From Rohdeia mirabilis (lineage in GTDB: Bacteria > Planctomycetota > UBA1135 > GCA-002686595), in NCBI GenBank assembly GCA_007750655.1, contig CP036290.1, positions 2,046,001 to 2,110,000 on the forward strand: 64,000 nucleotides of DNA. Direction: 5' to 3'. The notes below the pieces were generated by a model. The model was not told where the DNA came from, did not search any database, and worked only from the letters and a program-made list of their open reading frames with translations. Made by a program: the position numbers and the translations under genes. Shown piece by piece: positions 18,430-26,550 of the stretch (position 1 is its first letter; each line of letters starts with the position of its first letter).

Positions 18430-20322
18430 TCAGTGGCGGAAGCGCTCGAGGGCGGTCTCGAGCTCCGCGAGCAGCCGTTCCCGCGTCGCGCGGTCGATGC
18501 CCTTGATCTGCAGCCGGCGCGTCAGCCGGGTCACGGCGGTGACCGCGTCGTGGGCGGTCCCCAGGGATCCCTTGCTCGCAGCGGTGCTCGCCTGCGGCGC
18601 CCGCCCTGCGGCGCGGTCCTCGAGTCCCTGGGAGTCGAACGTCGGCCGCTGGTCCGCGGCGTCGGACGACGGCAGAAGCCCCTGAGCGGCTTCGACGTCG
18701 AGGTCGAGTACGGCGCGCTGTTCGGCGCGATCCCGTGCGGACCCCTCGGCGTCCGCGCCGGCCCCTTCGAGCACCTCGACAGCGGCGAGCGGCTCGGGCT
18801 CGAGGGCCTCGGCGTCGTTCGTGTCGTCGTTCGTGTCGACGTCCTGCGCCGCGCTGGAAGCGGGATCCGTGCTGGCCACGGGCGGCTCCGCGACGTCCGC
18901 GGCCAGCGGGTCGTCGCTCGACGGGATGGCCCCATCGGCGTCGAGTTCCGCTCGCACGTCGTCGGCCTGTGCCGAGTCCAGAGCGGTGGGCGTGGCTTCG
19001 GTATCGAGCGCCTGCTCGAGCGCTGCGGAGGCGTCCTTCGGGGCAGTGCTGTCCGTGGCGGTGGCGACCGGTGCGGGCCCGATCGGGTGGTCCGACTCGC
19101 CCCTTGTCGACCCGTCGAGCGCGACGTCGTCGGTCGGATCCTCCTGGGCCACGTCCGAGACGGTGTCCATCTCGGTGAGAGGCTGGTCGGACGCGACGAG
19201 GACGTCGCTGGTGGTCTCGGCCCCGTCGCCGGCGTCCGGCTCGAGAGCGTCGTCCAGCGGGATCGACTCGATCGACTCGATCGCCTCGATCGCCTCGATC
19301 GACTCGATCGACTCGATCGCCTCGATCGCCTCGATCGCCTCGATCGCCTCGATCGCCTCGATCGCCTCGATCGCCTCGATCGCCTCGATCGCCTCGATCG
19401 CCTCGATCGCCTCGATCGCCTCGATCGTCTCGATCGTCTCGATCGTCTCGATCGCCTCGATCGTCTCGCTCGTCTCGATCGCCTCGATCGTCTCGCTCGT
19501 CTCGATCGTCTCGATCGTCTCGATCGCCTCGATCGCCTCGATCGCTTCGTGCGTTTCGACTGCAGCGACCGACTCGGACTCGGTCGTCTCGAACTCGTCC
19601 AGCGCGTCCGAGTCCTGCGCGTCGAACGCGGGCGTCTCGCCCGACGCGTCCTGCTCCAGGAGGCTCGCGACGAGCGCATCGACGTCCCCGTCCTCGTCGA
19701 AGGGCGCGAGCGGTTCGTCGCCGTCGACCCCGTCCACTTCGGCGAGCAGGACGTCCGCGTCCTCCGGCTCGTCGAACAGCGCCGCACCCGACACCTCAGG
19801 TTCTTCGAAGTCGGTGTCGAAGTCGGTGTCGAAGTCGGTGTCGAAGTCGGTGTCGCCCGCTCCGTCGACCTTCTTCGTCCGGGACGGCGAGGTCGGACGG
19901 GACAAGGCGTCGAGGGCCTCGACGAGGCGCTCCTCGGGCCAGGGGGTGCTGCGCTCGAGGCCGGCGATGCGCTCGTCGATGCGCGCCAGGAGCTCCCCGA
20001 TCGACGGAGCCTCGCTCAGTTCCGCGTCCTCGAGCAGCTCTGGTGCCGCGCCTTCGGCCACTTCGGCGAGATCGTCGTCGCCCTCGGCTTCGAGCAGGTC
20101 GCCTGCGGGGCCGGGGGCGCCCCCGTCCCCGGACGCACCGAGTGGCAGGGCGCCGATCAGTGCGCCCAGCCGTTCCTCCACGTCGCCGAGCAGCTCGAGC
20201 ACGGCCTGGTCGAGGTCGGCCTCACGACGGCGGCGCTCGATCCGTGCGGTGACGAGGGCACCGAACGCACCGCCGAGGGCCAGGGTGGCCAGGGTGAGTG
20301 TCCCGAGGAGGATGGGGGTCAT
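18430..20322 (-). CDS. Membrane-anchored acidic repeat protein (IEA repeats)
   Basis: 630 residues from ATG 20322-20320. Residues 1-24 are a membrane anchor (ILLGTLTLATLALGGAFGAL), followed by a basic RIERRRRE segment and a coiled-coil-like stretch. The rest is very acidic. Residues about 156-171 are four DTDF repeats. Residues about 259-354 are 32 consecutive three-residue units (EAI, ETI, ESI, ETS). The C-terminus (about 590-630) is again basic and helical (RLTRRLQIKGIDRATRERLL). The acidic, Ile-spaced array could form a long helix or a fibrous spacer. I do not recognise a family. The array length probably varies by replication slippage. Confidence 0.75.
   Translation of the reverse strand: MTPILLGTLTLATLALGGAFGALVTARIERRRREADLDQAVLELLGDVEERLGALIGALPLGASGDGGAPGPAGDLLEAEGDDDLAEVAEGAAPELLEDAELSEAPSIGELLARIDERIAGLERSTPWPEERLVEALDALSRPTSPSRTKKVDGAGDTDFDTDFDTDFDTDFEEPEVSGAALFDEPEDADVLLAEVDGVDGDEPLAPFDEDGDVDALVASLLEQDASGETPAFDAQDSDALDEFETTESESVAAVETHEAIEAIEAIETIETIETSETIEAIETSETIEAIETIETIETIEAIEAIEAIEAIEAIEAIEAIEAIEAIEAIEAIEAIESIESIEAIEAIESIESIPLDDALEPDAGDGAETTSDVLVASDQPLTEMDTVSDVAQEDPTDDVALDGSTRGESDHPIGPAPVATATDSTAPKDASAALEQALDTEATPTALDSAQADDVRAELDADGAIPSSDDPLAADVAEPPVASTDPASSAAQDVDTNDDTNDAEALEPEPLAAVEVLEGAGADAEGSARDRAEQRAVLDLDVEAAQGLLPSSDAADQRPTFDSQGLEDRAAGRAPQASTAASKGSLGTAHDAVTAVTRLTRRLQIKGIDRATRERLLAELETALERFRH
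19261..19548. repeat. Tandem array of 32 nine-base units
   Basis: Thirty-two back-to-back units of nine bases (gatcgcctc in 18 or so copies, with gatcgtctc, gatcgactc and gctcgtctc variants). Units 7-18 are twelve identical copies. On the minus strand each unit codes for one Glu-x-Ile-type triplet of the acidic protein, so changes in copy number keep the frame. This is a minisatellite, not a CRISPR: there are no spacers. Confidence 0.95.
19807..19854. repeat. Four 12-base tandem repeats
   Basis: Four identical copies of gaagtcggtgtc, in frame in the acidic repeat protein, coding for a fourfold Asp-Thr-Asp-Phe unit on the minus strand. Confidence 0.9.
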
Positions 20323-20547
20323 TGGGGAGTGACAGGGGAGGGGCGAACCGTGTCATCGGCACCCGCGGCGGGGGGATGAGCCAAATCTGGCGGGGAGTTC
20401 CGGTCTCCCGTGCGCTCGCCCGGTCCGAGCCCGAACGCTCGGTCCCGCTCGCGTTTTCTTCGGCTTTGGCTCAGTCGCGGGGGCTCGGCGCATCGACGAA
20501 GGGGCGTCGGGAAGCGCTCTCCAACCAATCGCTCCCCGGCTCCCCAC

Positions 20548-21111
20548 ATGACCGAACGACACGAACTCGAGATGAGCAGCGTGGAGGCGCAGCTCTGCGT
20601 CCTGTACGCGGAGAAGCAGCGCCTCGAAGAAGAGCTCGGCTCGTCCAGTACGGACGACATCCTCAGCTTGATCGACGATCTGAACGCTCGGATCGCCGAC
20701 CTCGAGGTGGCCAACGACGACTTGCCCGGACTGGACGAGACGGATGACCTGCGCATCCAGCTCGCCCAGCTCGTCGCCGAACGGGAGGCTTTCCTCCTGT
20801 CCGTCGACGCGGGCTCGCTCGAAGAGGCCAAGGACGTGCTCCGAAACTTCCGCTCCAACAACCACCGACCCCACGATCCCATGCAAGACCAAGACTTCGA
20901 AGTCGAGAACGCCATCGACGACGCCATCGACATGGCCAACGACGTTTCCTCGAACGTGACCTCGTCCGAGACCGTCCAGGACGCCTTCACCGTCGCCAAC
21001 GACCTGCGCACGATGGCCGAGCAGCTCGGCGACGTGTTCACCAACTCGAAGGTGACGTTCACCGGTCGCCTCCACGGCGGTCAGTGGAAGCTCGAGTGCA
21101 ACAACGGCTGA
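20548..21111 (+). CDS. Coiled-coil hypothetical protein upstream of the PYP homologue
   Basis: 187 residues from ATG 20548. Residues about 8-90 are strongly helical with heptad-like Leu/Ile spacing (LCVLYAEKQRLEEELG, ILSLIDDLNARIADLE, LRIQLAQLVAEREAFLL), suggesting a coiled coil. The acidic centre (DQDFEVENAIDDAIDMAND) leads to a C-terminal beta-like segment (KVTFTGRLHGGQWKLECNNG). No signal peptide or membrane segment. It is followed after 28 bases by the photoactive-yellow-protein gene, so it may be a partner or effector in the same operon. Family not recognised. Confidence 0.7.
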   Translation: MTERHELEMSSVEAQLCVLYAEKQRLEEELGSSSTDDILSLIDDLNARIADLEVANDDLPGLDETDDLRIQLAQLVAEREAFLLSVDAGSLEEAKDVLRNFRSNNHRPHDPMQDQDFEVENAIDDAIDMANDVSSNVTSSETVQDAFTVANDLRTMAEQLGDVFTNSKVTFTGRLHGGQWKLECNNG

Positions 21112-21139
21112 TCGAGCCCGCTCGTACCCGACCGAAGCC

Positions 21140-21562
21140 ATGAGCTCCATCTACGAAACGCTCCACGAGCACGCCGCTCGCATGGCCGAGCGCGAGGAGC
21201 TGCGGATCTCACCCGCGCTCGGTCTACTGGCGGACATGAGCGACGCCGAACTCGACGAACTCGAGTTCGGCGTCGTCAAGATCGACGACCACGGTTTCGT
21301 CGAGAGCTACAACCGCTACGAGTCGCGTCTGACCGGCCTGGCGAGCGAGGACGCGATCGGCAGGCACTTCTTCCGCGACATCGCGCCGTGCACGAACAAC
21401 GCACTCTTCCGCGGCCTGTTCGAGCGCGGTCTCGCCGAGAATCGGCTCAACCACCTGTTCCCGTACACGTTCACCTATCGGATGCAGCCGACGAACGTGA
21501 AGGTGCACCTGTTCCGCGACAGCGTCACCTGTACCAACTGGGTGCTCATCTCCCGCGTCTGA
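21140..21562 (+). CDS. pyp: Photoactive yellow protein homologue (PAS-fold blue-light sensor)
   Basis: 140 residues from ATG 21140. Residues 30-140 align without gaps to Halorhodospira PYP (about residues 15-125, recalled from memory): FGVVKIDDHG, ESYNRYESRLTG, GRHFFRDIAPCTNN, YTFTYRMQPTNVKVHL and the ending WVLISRV. The chromophore cysteine (PYP Cys69) is Cys84 in an APCT motif, and Tyr42, Glu46 and Thr50, which hydrogen-bond p-coumaric acid, are Tyr57, Glu61 and Thr65. PYP Arg52 is Leu67 here. A 29-residue N-terminal extension precedes the core. The conserved pocket supports a real light sensor, but no chromophore synthesis gene (tyrosine ammonia-lyase, coumarate-CoA ligase) lies in the window, so the chromophore must come from elsewhere in the genome or the pocket may be unoccupied. 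Confidence 0.9.
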   Translation: MSSIYETLHEHAARMAEREELRISPALGLLADMSDAELDELEFGVVKIDDHGFVESYNRYESRLTGLASEDAIGRHFFRDIAPCTNNALFRGLFERGLAENRLNHLFPYTFTYRMQPTNVKVHLFRDSVTCTNWVLISRV

Positions 21563-21575
21563 GCGGGTTCCGCGC

Positions 21576-22064
21576 GTGTCCGATCAGGATTCGATCCGCG
21601 GCGGTGCCTCGGGCACCGACGCGGCGACGCTCGCCGTGCTGCGCGAGGCGGTCGTCGACGGTCTGCGCGGTCGGGGCGAGCCGCTCTTCCTGTGCGACGA
21701 GGGGGCGCTCCCAGCAGCCGCGCTCTACGCCGCGGTCCACTGCCACAGGCGCGGCTGGTCCGCGAGCGCGTCCGGCGGCGATCTCCGAGGCCACGCGATG
21801 GCGGAACTCGTCCACGTCCTCGCGGAGCTGTGGGAGGGGCGCTCGGTCCGCGCGACGGACGGATGCGGCTGGCTCCCCGAGGGCGAGGCCACGCCCGAGG
21901 ACGTCGTCCGTGCGCTGGCCGCAGTGCGAGCCCAGCCGCGCGACCTCCGTGTCGAGGAGCTCTGGGCGCTCGACCTCGCCACTGCTCTGGCGCTGACGCT
22001 GCGAGGGGCGCGGACGATCGACGGCGCCCGTGCGGTGGAGCGCTGGGGCGGACTCGTGAGATAG
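21576..22064 (+). CDS. Hypothetical protein downstream of the PYP homologue
   Basis: 162 residues starting at GTG 21576, 13 bases after the PYP stop, so very likely in the same transcript. The protein is Ala/Leu-rich and mostly helical (LREAVVDGLRGRGEPLFL, HAMAELVHVLAELWEG, DLATALALTLRGAR) with no membrane segment. I do not recognise the family. Context makes it a candidate partner of the light sensor. Confidence 0.65.
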   Translation: MSDQDSIRGGASGTDAATLAVLREAVVDGLRGRGEPLFLCDEGALPAAALYAAVHCHRRGWSASASGGDLRGHAMAELVHVLAELWEGRSVRATDGCGWLPEGEATPEDVVRALAAVRAQPRDLRVEELWALDLATALALTLRGARTIDGARAVERWGGLVR

Positions 22065-22178
22065 AATCGAGGGCCTGCGGGGGGTCGACTCCTGCTCGTT
22101 CTCCTCGGACCCGTCCGTTCCTTCGACCCGAACAAGGTCCGCGTCCATCGTTCCGGGCCGCTCGCGCCTCGCCTCTCC

Positions 22179-23198
22179 GTGACTCCCAAGAACCACGCGT
22201 GCCGTGCGCTGAAGTTCCGTGGCCAGCCCGCCGCGACCGAGCGCTTGGGCGGTCCGGTGCTCCTGGCGCTGATCGCCACGGAGGAGGAGTTCGACTGGAG
22301 CGCTCCGTTCTCGCGCGCCCAGACGTCGACGCGCGCGATCGACGACCTGCACCTCATCCACGACGTCCTGCGCGAGTACGGCGTCGTGCCGACCTACGCC
22401 CTGGACTACCCGGTCGCGGAGCAGCGCGGCGACGCGTTCCGTCCGTGGATCGAGGAGGGGTCGGCCGAGGTCGGCGCGCACCTGCACCCGTGGGTCAATC
22501 CGCCGCACGACGAGTCGGTCGGTGATCGCAACTCGTTCCCAGGGAACCTGGACCCCGAGCTCGAGTTCCGAAAGCTGGCGGCGCTGGTCGAGAAGATCGA
22601 AGCCACGACCGGGATGCGACCGCTGGTCTACCAGGCCGGTCGCTTCGGCGTCGCGGCGCACACCTTCGGGCATCTCGAGCGTCTGGGCTTCAAGATCGAC
22701 GCGAGCGCCGCGCCGCCGTTCAACTACTGGAGCGAGGGCGGACCGGACTTCGCCGGCGTGGGGGCCGCTCCCTTCTGGATCGAGGGCACCGAGCGGCTGC
22801 TCGAGGTGCCCGTGACCGGGGCGTACCTGGGTGGACTGCGCCGCGGCGGTCCTTCGCTCTACCCGCTCGTGCGCCGCCGCACGCTCGAACGCCTGAAGGT
22901 CGGTGCCGTGTTCTCGCGCCTCCACCTGCTCGAGCGCTCGCGGCTGTCGCCGGAGGGCCACGAACTGTCCGACATGGTTCGACTGACGCGCGCCCTGCAC
23001 GGTCGCGGACAGCGGACGTTCACGTTCTACTTCCACTCGCCGACCGTCACCGCCGGCTGCACCGAGTACGCGCGGACCGTGGCCGAGCGCGACGCCTTCC
23101 TGGATCGCTCGCGGCGCTACCTGGACTTCTTCTTCGGCGAACTTCGTGGACGCGCCCTGTCCTACTCGGGCCTCTACGACGAGCTGGCGCCGCGGTAG
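22179..23198 (+). CDS. WalW-like polysaccharide deacetylase family protein
   Basis: 339 residues from GTG 22179. The N-terminal LLALIATEEEFDW strand is the WalW-type variant of the NodB DxExE motif, here with Thr-Glu in place of Asp-Val. VGAHLHPWVNPP carries the HxxxH-type metal histidines, and PLVYQAGRFGVAAHTFGHLE the next barrel strand with a catalytic-type Arg. TFYFHSPTVTAGCTEY near the end carries another conserved His. Such proteins occur in exopolysaccharide gene clusters. Activity on a polysaccharide is likely, the substrate unknown. Its last 25 bases overlap the convergent CelD-like gene. Confidence 0.82.
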   Translation: MTPKNHACRALKFRGQPAATERLGGPVLLALIATEEEFDWSAPFSRAQTSTRAIDDLHLIHDVLREYGVVPTYALDYPVAEQRGDAFRPWIEEGSAEVGAHLHPWVNPPHDESVGDRNSFPGNLDPELEFRKLAALVEKIEATTGMRPLVYQAGRFGVAAHTFGHLERLGFKIDASAAPPFNYWSEGGPDFAGVGAAPFWIEGTERLLEVPVTGAYLGGLRRGGPSLYPLVRRRTLERLKVGAVFSRLHLLERSRLSPEGHELSDMVRLTRALHGRGQRTFTFYFHSPTVTAGCTEYARTVAERDAFLDRSRRYLDFFFGELRGRALSYSGLYDELAPR

Positions 23199-24295
23199 CG
23201 ATCGACGGCGTTCTTGGCCGCGAACACGAGGCGCGCGAGTGGGCGACCCGGGAGGGGGCTCGACAGCGTGCGGCACTCCACCTCGAGTGCTCCCCAGTCG
23301 GCCTTGTGGCGCGTGAAGCCTTCCATGAAGTCGTAGCGACGCACGCCGCGCTCGAGCAGCGCGCGGATCATCAGGGCGCGCAGCTGTGAACCCGGGCGCT
23401 CGGACTCGAGTTCTGGGTCGTAGCCCTCCTGGACCTGGTAGTAGGTCGCCGCGCGAACGAGCCCGTACTGCACCGCGATCGTGCGTCCGTCGCGGCGCAG
23501 CCGAGCGAGAGCCAAGGTTCCGGCGGCCGCCTCGCGTGGAAGGAGGTCGCGGTACCAGGCGCGTCGGCGCTCGTCCGCGAACGAACCGGCGTGGCCCGCG
23601 CGCTCCCAGCGCTGTGCGTGCAGGTCCCACAGCTCGGCGAGCCAGGGTTCGAGCGCGTCGGTGGGGGCGTACCACTGAAGCTCGCCCTCCTCGCCGCGCC
23701 GCAGCGCCTGGCGTGCCTTGCTGCGCATGCGCTTCTTCAGGCTGCCCACGTAGTCGTCGAACGTCCCCGCGAGATCCATGGCGCCGGCGAGCTCGCGCGT
23801 CTCTCGCACAGGGAGGCCGCGCCGCTCGAACTCCGTTCGCAGCGCGGCCAGGAAGGTGGAATCCGCCCGCACCATCGAGAGCAGGAGGACCGAGCAGCGC
23901 CGCTCCGTCGCGAGGGCGTCCAGGAGAGCCGTCGCCACCGACGCTTCCTGGCCGGGGACGCAGAGCACGTCCTGGTAGTCGGTGTCGTAGCTGCCGTCGG
24001 CCAGGAACTGGAGCCTGCGGGCGGCGAAGGCACTGCGCTTCGGCTCGCGTTTGAACGTGGCGAGTCCGACCAACTCGTCACTGCTCATGAACGCCAGCGC
24101 GAACACCTCGCCCCGTGGACAGAAGGCGCGCGCGTGACTCAGGACCCACGCAGGTCCGTTGCACAAGGGGTCGAGCCCCGAGCGTTCGAGGAGCGCGGTC
24201 CACTCCGGCGTCAGCTGCTCGAGTGCGTCGAGTCCGACGACGCGTTCGACGCGCAGGCCAGTGGTGCGGTTCACGGTCGAGTTCGGCGCCGGCAA
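23174..24295 (-). CDS. FemAB/CelD-like GNAT acyltransferase
   Basis: 373 residues if started at TTG 24295; a GTG at 24274 would give 366 and is an equally good choice, as neither has a Shine-Dalgarno. The protein has the double GNAT-like architecture of CelD/BcsL and PEP-CTERM-associated FemAB-like proteins: an N-terminal half (WTALLERSGLDPLCNGPAWV, RRLQFLADGSYDTDYQDVLC) and a C-terminal half (GTLALARLRRDGRTIAVQYG, YQVQEGYDPELESERPGSQL, YDFMEGFTRHKADWG) with the family Lys/Trp ending. It probably transfers an acyl or aminoacyl group to a cell-envelope polymer. It is the third gene of a minus-strand set with the sulfatase-like and GNAT genes. Confidence 0.83.
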   Translation of the reverse strand: MPAPNSTVNRTTGLRVERVVGLDALEQLTPEWTALLERSGLDPLCNGPAWVLSHARAFCPRGEVFALAFMSSDELVGLATFKREPKRSAFAARRLQFLADGSYDTDYQDVLCVPGQEASVATALLDALATERRCSVLLLSMVRADSTFLAALRTEFERRGLPVRETRELAGAMDLAGTFDDYVGSLKKRMRSKARQALRRGEEGELQWYAPTDALEPWLAELWDLHAQRWERAGHAGSFADERRRAWYRDLLPREAAAGTLALARLRRDGRTIAVQYGLVRAATYYQVQEGYDPELESERPGSQLRALMIRALLERGVRRYDFMEGFTRHKADWGALEVECRTLSSPLPGRPLARLVFAAKNAVDRYRGASSS

Positions 24296-24319
24296 CGTGT
24301 GGAGGACAGTGACACGGCG

Positions 24320-26524
24320 TCACTCGTCCTCGAGATAGCCGAGCATACGAAGCATCTCGAGCTCGTCCGCACTCAGATCCTTGGTCGCCCCGTCGCGCAG
24401 GCCCATCGATTCCAGGAACGTGCGGTGCGCCTTGAGTCGGCCCATCATCCGTTCGACCCGATCCTCCTGCTCTTCGTCGTAGAACAGGTTGCGCGTCTCG
24501 CCCGGATCGGTGGCCAGATCGTAGAGCTCCTCGAACGGGTACGTGTCGATCGGTCGGAAACGACTCTTCTCCGTGAGGATCAGCTTCCAGGAGCCTTCGC
24601 GGATCCCCTGGTGGATGAAGTCCGGAACGGGCGCCTGGCCCATGTTGAACTCGTTCTCGACGAAGTTCTTCGCGCCCTCACTGGCGGCGCCACCGCGCGC
24701 CCACGGACCGAGCGACGGAGCATCACCGAAGACGAGAGGTTCGTTCGGGGGGGAGCCCGACGGACGCACTCCGGCCAGATCGAGCAGCGTCGCCGGGAGC
24801 TGGACCGTGTTCACGGGCACGTCGACGCGCTGGGCGGCCACCGTGGGGCCGTTCAGGATCAGGGGCACGAACACCTCGGCCTGGTAGATCGAGTACCCGT
24901 GCTCGAACATGCCCTTCTCGTTGAACTCCTCACCGTGGTCCGAGGTGATCGCGATCAGGGTCTCGTCCGCGATCCCGAGTTCGTCGAGGAGGTCGAGGAT
25001 CTGCGCCAGCCCCTCGTCGCTGGTGCGGACCTCGGCGTCGTAGAGGTCGCGCCCGACCAACTGGCGGCGCTCGTTGTGGACGGGGAAGCCGTCGTGGTTC
25101 TGGGCGAACTCACGCCGCCAGCGCGCGGGCGGCGCGTAGGGCGTGTGCGGGTCGATGTAGTGGACGTAGAGGAAGAAGTCCTCGTCGGCGTTGGTGCGCA
25201 GCCACGACTCGACGTGCCGATTCATCGCGAAGATGTCGTTCGCGTACTTCCAGTTGAACTGGTGGCGAGTGACGGCGATGAGGAGGCGTCCGAAGATCGA
25301 GTCACGCAGTGCCGCCTGCGCGGTCGTGTCGTCGACCGGCTTGTCGAAGAACTCGTCGAAGCCGCGGTCGAAGTCGAAGTCCGCCTTCACGTTCGGGTTC
25401 GACACGAAGCCGGCAGTGGCGAAGCCTGCCCCGGCGAACTCCTCGGCCAGCGTTGTCATGCCCTCCGGGGTCCGCAGCTGTGATCCGTGCTTCAGCGCGC
25501 CGTGGCGCGAGGGCCACAGTCCGGTCAGGACCGATGCGGTGGAGGGCTTGGTCCACGGAGCCGGACTCGAGACGTCCTCGAAGACCGTGCCTGCCGCGGC
25601 GAGTGCGTCGATGCGCGGCGACGTCGGACGCTCGTAGCCGTAGCACCCGAGGGCGTCGGCGCGCAGCGTGTCGATCAGGACGAAGACCACGTTGCGCGGC
25701 GCGCGGTCGTCCGCGGCAGGGGCCGGCCGCGCGCTCGCGAGGCGCGGGTAGACCGGGGCCGGCAGTGCCGGGGTCGATGCTCGCAGACCCGCTCCGACGA
25801 TCACGGTCAGCACGACCAGAGCTGGCAGGACCCGGCCCGTGAGCCAGTGCGCGCGCGAGCTGCCGTCGGAGGCGGGGAACAGCGAGCGGAGCGGTTGCAG
25901 GAGTGCTCCGAGCGGTGCGGCTACCAGCGGAGCGAGGAGGGCGACGCCCGCGAGGATCGCGATCGACGTGACCGACTTGAGGCTGCCGCCGGGAGCTGCG
26001 ACCGACGCGCGCCACAGCTCCGAGCCCAGCGCCACGACGAGGCCGGCGCCGAGTCCGGTCAGCGCTTCGTTCGCCCCCTTGGCGTAGGGCAGGCGGCGTG
26101 CGATGCCGGCGGCGACCAGTGCGCCGGCACCGGCCGCACCCCAACCGACGAGCGAGAGCACCGCGAGCTGGCTCGGGCTCAGGAAAGGGATCAGTTCCTC
26201 GGCGTAGTACGCGCCGTGGCGCACCCAGGCCCACAGGCCGCCGACCAGGCAGAAGAAGGTGCCGAAGGTGCGGCGCCGATCCCCGCGCGCCAGGGCCAGA
26301 GCGACGAGTCCGGCGAGTGCCGCCACGACACCGAACCCGACCGTTTCGACCGTCGTGCGCTGGAACCAGGCACTGATGCGCTCCGCGGCGCCGGCGGGTT
26401 CCGCGGTCACCGCCTGGAACTCGCGCACGTGCTTCACCGTCGAGAGGTGCCGAGCGGCCAGGGCGCCACCCAGGCACCAGGCCAGGCCGGTCGAGCGGAG
26501 GACGATCGTTCGCAAGGGTCCCAT
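24320..26524 (-). CDS. Membrane sulfatase/alkaline-phosphatase superfamily enzyme, Thr in place of formylglycine Cys
   Basis: 734 residues from ATG 26524-26522. About six membrane segments occupy residues 1-260, followed by the periplasmic enzyme domain starting NVVFVLIDTLRADALGCYG (about 276). The active-site loop reads PAPWTKPSTASVLTG (about 320-333): compared with the sulfatase motif CxPSRxxxxTG, Cys is Thr and Arg is Thr. The SDHGEEFNEKG metal site and the C-terminal ELYDLATDPGETRNLF motif are intact. Without Cys or Ser, formylglycine cannot form, so a threonine nucleophile as in phosphoethanolamine and lipoteichoic acid transferases is likely. Membrane plus enzyme domains recall those transferases. 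The substrate is unknown. Confidence 0.85.
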   Translation of the reverse strand: MGPLRTIVLRSTGLAWCLGGALAARHLSTVKHVREFQAVTAEPAGAAERISAWFQRTTVETVGFGVVAALAGLVALALARGDRRRTFGTFFCLVGGLWAWVRHGAYYAEELIPFLSPSQLAVLSLVGWGAAGAGALVAAGIARRLPYAKGANEALTGLGAGLVVALGSELWRASVAAPGGSLKSVTSIAILAGVALLAPLVAAPLGALLQPLRSLFPASDGSSRAHWLTGRVLPALVVLTVIVGAGLRASTPALPAPVYPRLASARPAPAADDRAPRNVVFVLIDTLRADALGCYGYERPTSPRIDALAAAGTVFEDVSSPAPWTKPSTASVLTGLWPSRHGALKHGSQLRTPEGMTTLAEEFAGAGFATAGFVSNPNVKADFDFDRGFDEFFDKPVDDTTAQAALRDSIFGRLLIAVTRHQFNWKYANDIFAMNRHVESWLRTNADEDFFLYVHYIDPHTPYAPPARWRREFAQNHDGFPVHNERRQLVGRDLYDAEVRTSDEGLAQILDLLDELGIADETLIAITSDHGEEFNEKGMFEHGYSIYQAEVFVPLILNGPTVAAQRVDVPVNTVQLPATLLDLAGVRPSGSPPNEPLVFGDAPSLGPWARGGAASEGAKNFVENEFNMGQAPVPDFIHQGIREGSWKLILTEKSRFRPIDTYPFEELYDLATDPGETRNLFYDEEQEDRVERMMGRLKAHRTFLESMGLRDGATKDLSADELEMLRMLGYLEDE

Positions 26525-26550
26525 CAGGTGTTCGAGTGGGGAGGACTGGC

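Noticed and set aside
19261..19548. Regular repeats suggestive of a CRISPR array
   Set aside because: Units are nine bases with no spacers and form part of a coding region; no cas genes are nearby.
18821..20332. Plus-strand frame with long Ser-Ile-Ala repeats
   Set aside because: It is the antisense of the nine-base minisatellite, open only because of the repeat. The minus strand has a membrane anchor and proper start.
24320..26524. Classical formylglycine sulfatase
   Set aside because: The CxPSR motif is TKPST, so formylglycine cannot form.
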